Assembly: GCA_907164885.2 (NCBI GenBank)
Contig: OU015491.1
Span: 116,706,931-116,770,930 of the forward strand
Origin: Dolomedes plantarius
Taxonomy: Eukaryota > Arthropoda > Arachnida > Araneae > Dolomedidae
DNA: 64,000 nucleotides
Reading direction: 5' to 3'
Positions within the stretch are counted from its first letter, which is position 1. Each line of letters starts with the position of its first letter. This document shows positions 57,387 through 64,000 of the stretch, in pieces. The translations under genes were made by a program, and so were the position numbers. The notes under the pieces were generated by a model. It worked only from the letters and a program-made list of their open reading frames with translations, did no database searches and was not told the origin of the DNA.

Positions 57387-59390
57387 GTACGATAAACTTT
57401 GCATAAAACTTCTTTTCATGTTTTGTATCCATGTACTTTTGAGGAAAATTTCAGATGTTGAAAGGGGGGAATTAAATTTAAATGGAGGCCAGGAAAATAA
57501 CTCGTATTAAATCTGTGAAATTCACTGTTTCCTTTACACTTAAGGTAATGTATATACTAAACAATGAACTCTCCATTAACAAGATCCGACGAAGTTTTCT
57601 ACACTAAACTATTTATTACAGCACAATTAGATTACATAAATACCGTACTCAATTGCTACCAGGCAACGGGGAATTATTTATAGCTTGTGTTAATCCCGGT
57701 AGTTATATTACGGAAACCCTACCAAAATTCAGTCACGCCACTGCGTGTACATACGCCATACTAGCCTTTCTGTCTTCACTTTATCATCAGGTCACTGGAA
57801 CGATAGCTAACTTCAAAACGCCTTCGGTAAACTTGATACTGTCCAGCTGCTGTACGGCAGTGATCTTCACTACAATTTGTTTTTCGTTCGCCGCTCACCT
57901 CCGTCCGACCTCGCCTCGTAGTTTTTTCCTCTCACTGTCAAGCATGTACGTTACCCACGGGGATTCCCGTCTAGTAGAAAAGCGCCGCTCATTTGCATAA
58001 GGCGCTTCTTATTCTTCAAACGGCGATTTATTTAAACCACGGGGGTTAATTTTGATTCAATACCCCACAAATCTCATTTTAATTAAGAGAGAAATCTCTT
58101 AATTATTCGTTTTTAGCTTTCTCGATTGAATTAATTTCCTTAACACATACAGACTCTTGTTTATCAACGAGTATGCAAGTATATAGTTACAATCAGTTTC
58201 GAAGAGTGATGGTCATGTCTACATTCTAACTCAGTTTTCGTTTGGAACTTTTAAATCTGAAAGGTTTTATAAACCTAACAGCGTAGCGTATCAGGTAGTT
58301 GAATACAGCGGTAGGGTGAGAGAGTTTAGGAGATGATAAAACGGTTTAGAAATAGAGCTGTGTTATTTTCAGGTCCTAGAAAAAATTATAAATCTATTGG
58401 TCATTCTATTGATCTTATATCGATGCAAAATTACACAATCTCATACAAAATCTGATAAAAGAATTCAAAATTCTCCTTAAGACAATTATCAGTGGCAAGA
58501 AATATTTTTTTCCTCCAATGTATGTGATTAAGTGCCCAATTAAATGCTCGCCTTTTAAATGAATTTACAATCCAGATGCGGAAAAGATGTAATCTGTAAA
58601 GACTAAAGAAAAACAACTACTTGAAATTTTCTCCTTTGCGGGAAAAGGCATAAAATAAAATTATGAGACTTGTAGTTGTCTTAAAAGTAATAAACATGAT
58701 GTAAAATGTACTTAATGTTTTAAATGCATGAACATTAAAACAATATTTAAGCTCACGTATTCGTTTGTGGAATGTAGGGAAAGATTTAAGCATGCCAGTT
58801 TCAAATTAGTTATTTTTCAACTAAAGATGAAAGATGAAACAAGAGTATTGCAATTATGACCAATTTTATGGCTTGTGGGAGCCATTAAAAAAAGCACATT
58901 TTGACAGTTGGTGATGTAACAAGAAAAATGGGAAACACGATGTATGACACTCAGCCTGTATTAAAATGTGTATTTCGAATATCAAAATAATACACATTTT
59001 AATACAACTTTATAATAGAAGTATCACAATCTTTGTATAAAAATCTTTAATCGTTTAAACCTACATCATAAAAATACAAACTAATATGTACATGCATGTC
59101 AAAAATATTTAATATTTTTTTTCGCTAACGTAAAATCGCAGATAAGTCATTTGTTTTCTGAGTTCGAGTGAGAAAGACTACTGAGTGACAAGCTACAAAT
59201 GTGGCCATTTCGCATAGTAGAATAAAGTCTTCATAACTGGGATAAAATTCTTAATTTTAACTAGTAAAATAACACAGTGTAGTAAAAGTTCGCAAAAATT
59301 TAACGTTTTTTCATAGTAATTCATCATAAAGATTGATAAATATTTAATTTATTCTTTAATATGATTAAACCAATTCAATTTTTTTTTCAG
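57387..59390. other. ABCG intron 4 (2.0 kb)
   Basis: Holds a probable solo LTR (57546-57997). The remainder is A+T-rich with no recognised gene. Confidence 0.7.
57546..57997 (-). mobile_element. Probable solo LTR in ABCG intron 4
   Basis: 452-bp G+C-richer block flanked by TAAGG at 57541-57545 and 57998-58002. On the minus strand it begins TGCAAATGAG, has TATAAATA (about 57672) and AATAAA (about 57614), and ends TACATTA. Signals are in the right order for an LTR, but the TA rather than CA end weakens the call. The 115-codon frame on the plus strand across it is not a gene. Confidence 0.42.
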
Positions 59391-59514
59391 TGGCCTTGAC
59401 AGTTCTTCCTGTTTACAGTGTATACAATTGCTGAAATCCTTAGCAGAAGAAGGACGAACAGTCGTTTGCACGATACACCAACCTAGTTCTAAAATCTATG
59501 AAATATTCGACAAG
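59391..59514 (+). CDS. ABCG exon 5 with D-loop and H-loop
   Basis: 124-bp exon after TTTTTTTTCAG and before GTAAAA, phase 2 in, phase 0 out. Residues 239-280: D-loop [16 protein letters not shown] with switch His268, ending EIFDK. This completes the nucleotide-binding domain. The next exon, expected to encode the linker and six membrane helices, is not seen before 64000. Confidence 0.95.
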
Positions 59515-60514
59515 GTAAAATATGTGCAACTTAATTTTACAGTGCAGCTTTATTAAATAAGCATAATTGAACTCACAGGACATATAAAAATATCTAAATC
59601 GAATAAATTTGAAAGGAAAAATACAGAGTATAAAAACTGTTTGGTTATTTTAAATTGAGAGAGATTCAGCCCCAACAAAAAATGTTTTTTACTATCACCG
59701 ACTCTGATTTCGGTTAGCATGATCTTTCAAATGATACTTCGCTAACATTTTTAAATATTGATTTGTAAATCTAATTTTATAACATAAAATCATTTCAAAG
59801 TCTATTTTTAAATTTTGCTATGTAAATTTATCAAATTAGCACAATTACTCATGACAGCCGGTAAAATCTGAATCCGAATAAATATGAAATGATAAATACA
59901 CAATACTTTTAGACTATTTAAAAATGAAAGAAAATTTGACCATACGAAAGTTTAGAAAAGTGGTATTACTGACTCTGTTTCGATTTTCATAATCGCTTGA
60001 CATAGGTGGGGATAATTTTTCAGATTCTTACGTGGTAATCTAAAACAACAAATTTATCAATCATCTAAAAAAATGCTAAACGAGTGACGTAATTTAAAGG
60101 GGAATTCGGATAAATTTAGTTCATCAGATTAAAAATGACAACAAAAGAAACATGTGTAAAAATAGTGGGAGATTAGGAGAACAAGATCGTTTTGGTGTGC
60201 TTCCAGATATGCAAATTATTATGCAAACTAAACATTTGATAAAAATTTTGTCTGTCCATTAAATAGGAAGGTCTTAGGGCTTCTGTGTACTAACCCTGTT
60301 TAATTCTCTCACCTATGGAGAAAATTTGCCGACTTGGATATTGGAAAATTTGCCGAATTGAATTGCCGACTTGGATTTAAAGATTTTTAAAAAAAAATTG
60401 TACTCCATAATAGAGAGTATTGTGTCCCGAGCAATATTTAAACTTCAAAAATCTTCGTCATTAACAGTTAGGTAAGAAAACTTATCTTACCTGAACATCT
60501 TGATGGTCCGGGTT
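59515..60514. other. Probable ABCG intron 5, left part
   Basis: No exon recognised. A repeated word (AATTTGCCGACTTGGAT-type) occurs at 60328-60380, and an AGGTAAGA/TCTTACCT stem-loop at about 60472-60492. Confidence 0.5.
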
Positions 60515-60794
60515 TGTTGTTTCCTCATTTAAATAAAAGTTGAGACACACCAATCAAAGAAACACGACGACCTTTGGCTAATTTATGACATCTATTATTA
60601 AAAACATTAATTTACACATTAGTTTTAACAAATAAACACGAAAACATGACAGGCTATTAGACACGACGCGCGAACATTACATAAAACTAAACTAACCGAA
60701 GAACATCTAAGTTACAGTTGCTCTTCTTCACTTCACTTCTTCCGTGCGTACTTGCGCAGAACGGAATTCAGGGGTAATGCCGCATTCCGCAACA
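60515..60794 (-). repeat. 3' LTR of BEL/Pao element (boundaries partly inferred)
   Basis: On the minus strand the LTR starts TGTTGCGGAATG directly after a purine tract (AAAGGTGGGAGTA) and probably ends at AAACAACA, giving TGTTG/CAACA termini. An alternative left limit is 60492 (ending GATGTTCA). The partner LTR lies beyond the window, so neither limit nor target duplication can be checked. Confidence 0.6.
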
Positions 60795-60827
60795 TACTCC
60801 CACCTTTGAGTTTCGAACCAGAGAAAC

Positions 60828-63800
60828 TCAAACCCTAATTGTAGGTTTCAATAATCGTCCGTATCGAGATCGTCTAAGTCCGTGATCGGGTGCTGAACAG
60901 TCTACATCACCTTGATGAGTCCCATTGTCAATTGTCTTATCTGCAGGAAACGAGTCGGTGACCGGAGCAAGGTCGGTCTGCAGATCTTCTTCAGTAACTT
61001 CTAAAGGTATCAGTCGAAGCACTGGACGAAGAAACTCGCCATTTTTCATTTTAACTTTAACAAGCCGGATATAACCATCTTTTGAAGGATAAACGTCTGT
61101 AACTCTGGCCATAGGCCAATCTAATCTCTTGGTGTTGTCGCTAGAAACTAAAACTACATCTCCGATTTGGATTCGTTTGTTATTTTTAGCATTCTTAGAT
61201 GATTGTCTTAAATGTCCTAAATATTCTATTCGGAATCTTTTACGTAGATCTTCTCTAATTATTTGTCTGTAAGTGAGTCTTTTATTGAGAGACAATGAAT
61301 CTAAACTGTCTAAATCAGGAGTTTGCAATTCTTTGAGTTCCTGTAAAAACATGGAAGGTGTGAGAGGGGTGAGATCATTCACATCATCAGAAACATAAGT
61401 TATTGGACGGCTATTTATAATGCTCTCGGTGTCACAGAGGATGGTTGTCATTTCTTCTAAATTCAGGGACGACCGTCCTAAAACTTTTCGTAGTATTCCT
61501 TTGATCATACCAACAAGACGTTCCCACCATCCTCCCCACCATGGAGCAGATGGGGGAATGAACTTCCAGTCAATTTTTCGGCTTGTACTGTACTGGGAAA
61601 TAATATTCCAATCGATTCGTTTCAACAAATTATCTGCACCTGTAAAGTTAGTTCCATTATCACAATAGACAATAGCTGGTCTACCTCTTCGGGCAATAAA
61701 TCTCCGAAATGTTTGTAAAAAATTGTCCGTCGTTAAGGCAGTTGCTACTTCTAAATGAATAGCTCTGAAAACAGCACATGTGTAAATAACTATCCAGGCT
61801 TTCTGACCATTTCTTAGAATTAATGGGCCAGCGTAATCTATTCCGACGACTTCGAACACCGCGGCTTCCTTTACGCGATCTTCTGGGAGGGGTGCTTCGA
61901 CTGTCGGTTTAGGGCGCGAGTTAAATCGTTTACATCGTACACATGTTCTAATTACATTTCTTACGGCTTTCCGATATTTAAGAATCCAAAAATTTTCTCT
62001 TAAGTCACTCATCAGAATTTGAACACCAGCGTCATTTAATTTAGCATGTCTGGTCTGAATAATTTTTTCTAGAACTGGATGACGCGAAGGCAATATTGTC
62101 GGATATCTGAAATTTTTTGTATCTTTTCTCATTAAGATTCGGGTCTTTACTTTCAAAATTCCATTTGAATCTACATAACACTGAAGCGTTTTTAAGTGTT
62201 TATCATCAGTTCCTGAAAATGATTCGTTCTGTACAATTTTCAACACTGTGACTTCTGCTCTATTTATCTCTTCGACTGTTAAGTCGCCAGTAATTCGGTT
62301 ACACTTTTCAACTTTACAATTTGTGAAAAATCGATATATCCACGCAATAACTCTAAGAAGCTTATCGTACGAGGAGAATCGGACATAATATTTTTCCCCA
62401 GATGCTTCTGCATGATTAGCTGCGCTAATGACAGTTTTCCTTTTTTCCGAATTGATTACAGCGAAATCGGGGACTGCGATTGATTTCGGCCATTCCTCCG
62501 ATGGTCTTACTAACCAGTCCACACCCTCCCACCATCTCGTCTGAGCCAAAGCTTCAACACTACATCCACGAGATGGAAGATCTGCGGCATTCAAATGCCC
62601 TGGCACGTGATGCCAATCTTCAGGGTTGGTTAAAGAACGAATTTCATGCACTCTGTTATAAACAAAGGGAGCCCAATTTTCAGTTCCTTTGATCCAATAC
62701 AAAACATTTGCCGAGTCAGACCAGAAAAATTTCGGTACATTCTCCAATTTTAGATCATTACTCACACTCTGAGCTAATCTAGCGCCGATACTGCAGGCAA
62801 GTAGTTCCAATCTTGGAATGGATAGAGACTTCATTGGAGCAACTCTGCATCTTGCCTGAACAAGTTGACAGGTCGTTGAATTTTCAGTTTCGCATCTCAA
62901 AAAAACACAAGTAGCATATGCTACTTTGCTTGCATCGCAGAACACATGCAACGTCAAACTTCTCGGTACTTCAGAAACGGGTATAAGACATCGCGGAATT
63001 TCTACTTCTTTCAATTTAGATATATCTTTTCTCCACCTTTCAAATTTTTTGACAATGAAGGTGGGAAGTTCCGCATCCCACGACACTTTCAATTTCCAGC
63101 ACTCTTGTAGGAGAATCTTTGGTCCCAACGTAATAGGGCAAGTGAAGCCTAGTGGGTCAAAAATCTTGTGCACAGCTGACAGAATTTTCCTTTTTGTCAC
63201 GGGCGCATCCTCTTCAGCGTAATCTCGTAAATCTACCGTCAAAGAATCCTTTTTTAAATTCCACTTAAGTCCCAGAACAGGAATATTCTTTTCGTTTTCT
63301 GACGAAATAGCATCAAAGTCTTTATTACTGTGCTCCCAACCTCTAAGCTCAAATTTGGCAGTGCTAAGAACTGTTTTAGATTCCTCGATAAATTTTTCAA
63401 GCTCTTCGGGGTCATCCACACTGGTCACACAGTTATCCACGTAAAATGATTCTAACAACTGGGCTGCAGTTTTTTCAAACTTTTGAGGAACATTCTGCAA
63501 ATGAAATCGAATGGTTGCTCCCAATAGATAAGGAGAGCAAGAAAGCCCAAAAACAACTCGCCGATGCTGGAAAATTTTAGGTTTGGCCGGATCACCTCCC
63601 TCCCACCATAAGAATTTTAGATAAGGTTTATCTACTTCACTCAGTCTAATCTGCAGAAATGTTCTGCGAATGTCGGCAACAACGCCTATTTTTTTAAATC
63701 TAAATCTATTCATGATGGCAGGAATGAGCTCAACAGTGTTTGGTCCCTTTTCCAAACAATCGTTTATAGAGGGTGAATTCTTTTCTCTTGCTGATCCGTC

Positions 63801-64000
63801 GAAGACGGGTCGCACTCTTGTGGTAGAATTTTCTTTAACTACGGCCCGGTGAGGCAAGTAATGCTCACTTTCATCGGTAGAGGAGTTCTTGACTTCTTCA
63901 ATGACTTCCTCTTGAAGCCACTCTCTGAACACTTCTTCGTATGCTTCTAAGTTTCCACTCCTCTTCAATGAATCGACACAGCTCTTCAGCCTTCGTTCTG
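60828..64000 (-). CDS. BEL/Pao Pol polyprotein, open to the right edge
   Basis: Minus strand, uninterrupted from the right edge to the stop at 60828; the Met at 63968 is internal and upstream codons remain open. RT: VFDGSAREKNSPSIND, ADIRRTFLQIRL, VFGLSCSPYLL, and YVDN at 63432-63443 in place of YVDD. RNase H: FCDAS (Asp near 62935), IPRLELLA and the ADLPSRG region. Integrase: zinc module HAKLNDAG ... CVRCKRF, then catalytic Asp in DYAGPL (about 61835), Asp in YCDNGTNF (about 61660) and Glu in WWGGWWERLVG (about 61521). LTPSMFL and a C-terminal basic region follow. Protease and Gag lie beyond the edge. It runs antisense to the ABCG gene. Confidence 0.95.
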   Translation of the reverse strand, partial: ERRLKSCVDSLKRSGNLEAYEEVFREWLQEEVIEEVKNSSTDESEHYLPHRAVVKENSTTRVRPVFDGSAREKNSPSINDCLEKGPNTVELIPAIMNRFRFKKIGVVADIRRTFLQIRLSEVDKPYLKFLWWEGGDPAKPKIFQHRRVVFGLSCSPYLLGATIRFHLQNVPQKFEKTAAQLLESFYVDNCVTSVDDPEELEKFIEESKTVLSTAKFELRGWEHSNKDFDAISSENEKNIPVLGLKWNLKKDSLTVDLRDYAEEDAPVTKRKILSAVHKIFDPLGFTCPITLGPKILLQECWKLKVSWDAELPTFIVKKFERWRKDISKLKEVEIPRCLIPVSEVPRSLTLHVFCDASKVAYATCVFLRCETENSTTCQLVQARCRVAPMKSLSIPRLELLACSIGARLAQSVSNDLKLENVPKFFWSDSANVLYWIKGTENWAPFVYNRVHEIRSLTNPEDWHHVPGHLNAADLPSRGCSVEALAQTRWWEGVDWLVRPSEEWPKSIAVPDFAVINSEKRKTVISAANHAEASGEKYYVRFSSYDKLLRVIAWIYRFFTNCKVEKCNRITGDLTVEEINRAEVTVLKIVQNESFSGTDDKHLKTLQCYVDSNGILKVKTRILMRKDTKNFRYPTILPSRHPVLEKIIQTRHAKLNDAGVQILMSDLRENFWILKYRKAVRNVIRTCVRCKRFNSRPKPTVEAPLPEDRVKEAAVFEVVGIDYAGPLILRNGQKAWIVIYTCAVFRAIHLEVATALTTDNFLQTFRRFIARRGRPAIVYCDNGTNFTGADNLLKRIDWNIISQYSTSRKIDWKFIPPSAPWWGGWWERLVGMIKGILRKVLGRSSLNLEEMTTILCDTESIINSRPITYVSDDVNDLTPLTPSMFLQELKELQTPDLDSLDSLSLNKRLTYRQIIREDLRKRFRIEYLGHLRQSSKNAKNNKRIQIGDVVLVSSDNTKRLDWPMARVTDVYPSKDGYIRLVKVKMKNGEFLRPVLRLIPLEVTEEDLQTDLAPVTDSFPADKTIDNGTHQGDVDCSAPDHGLRRSRYGRLLKPTIRV

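Noticed and set aside
57653..58000. 115-codon frame as an extra ABCG exon or a gene
   Set aside because: It lies on the opposite strand of a likely solo LTR, has no ABC or membrane-domain pattern, and is not needed for exon phases.

Overview
The window is A+T-rich eukaryotic DNA with spliced genes, long introns, many (TA)n microsatellites and very dense transposable elements. The element mix (Gypsy, BEL/Pao, mariner, Tc1, Tigger/pogo, hAT, a MULE-like element, Helitron-like elements, two tRNA-derived SINE families) and the ABCG half-transporter fit an arthropod. I favour a spider or other chelicerate, but that is inference; no species-diagnostic gene is present.

Layout. 0.8-6.9 kb holds a structurally complete Gypsy element with 259-bp LTRs in which I found no difference and one open gag-pol frame. 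7-17.2 kb holds a SINE, a mariner fossil split by a MITE with TTAA duplications, a decayed DNA-transposon gene, inverted-repeat MITEs, a candidate promoter with a 5' exon near 15.4-15.8 kb, and a 1.1-kb terminal-inverted-repeat element. 17.2-29 kb is mostly featureless A+T-rich DNA with two Helitron-like copies and one SINE. 29.1-34.3 kb is a transposon pile-up: two inverted copies of an unusual transposon gene (MULE-like region, zinc-binding module, ubiquitin-protease-like Cys and His boxes), a Tc1, a Tigger remnant and a solo LTR. 36-43.7 kb carries a Tigger deletion derivative, a hAT element with 8-bp target duplications, and two abutting hAT MITEs sharing three copies of one target octamer. 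46.9-51.0 kb is a chain of (TA)n tracts alternating with MITEs, a Helitron and a Tc1 that itself contains a solo LTR.

The only convincing host gene is at 51.3-59.5 kb on the plus strand: five coding exons of an ABCG1/ABCG4-type ATP-binding-cassette half-transporter. The splice phases agree and the exons encode 280 residues covering the whole nucleotide-binding domain. The membrane domain should lie beyond the right edge. A BEL/Pao element (60.5 kb to the edge, minus strand) therefore probably sits inside a following intron, antisense to the gene.

Most other open frames are transposase fossils, repeat translations or chance. Several nested insertions give a relative timeline: mariner before TTAA-MITE, Tc1 before solo LTR, Helitron before SINE, MULE-like gene before LTR. 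The Gypsy element is the youngest clear insertion.
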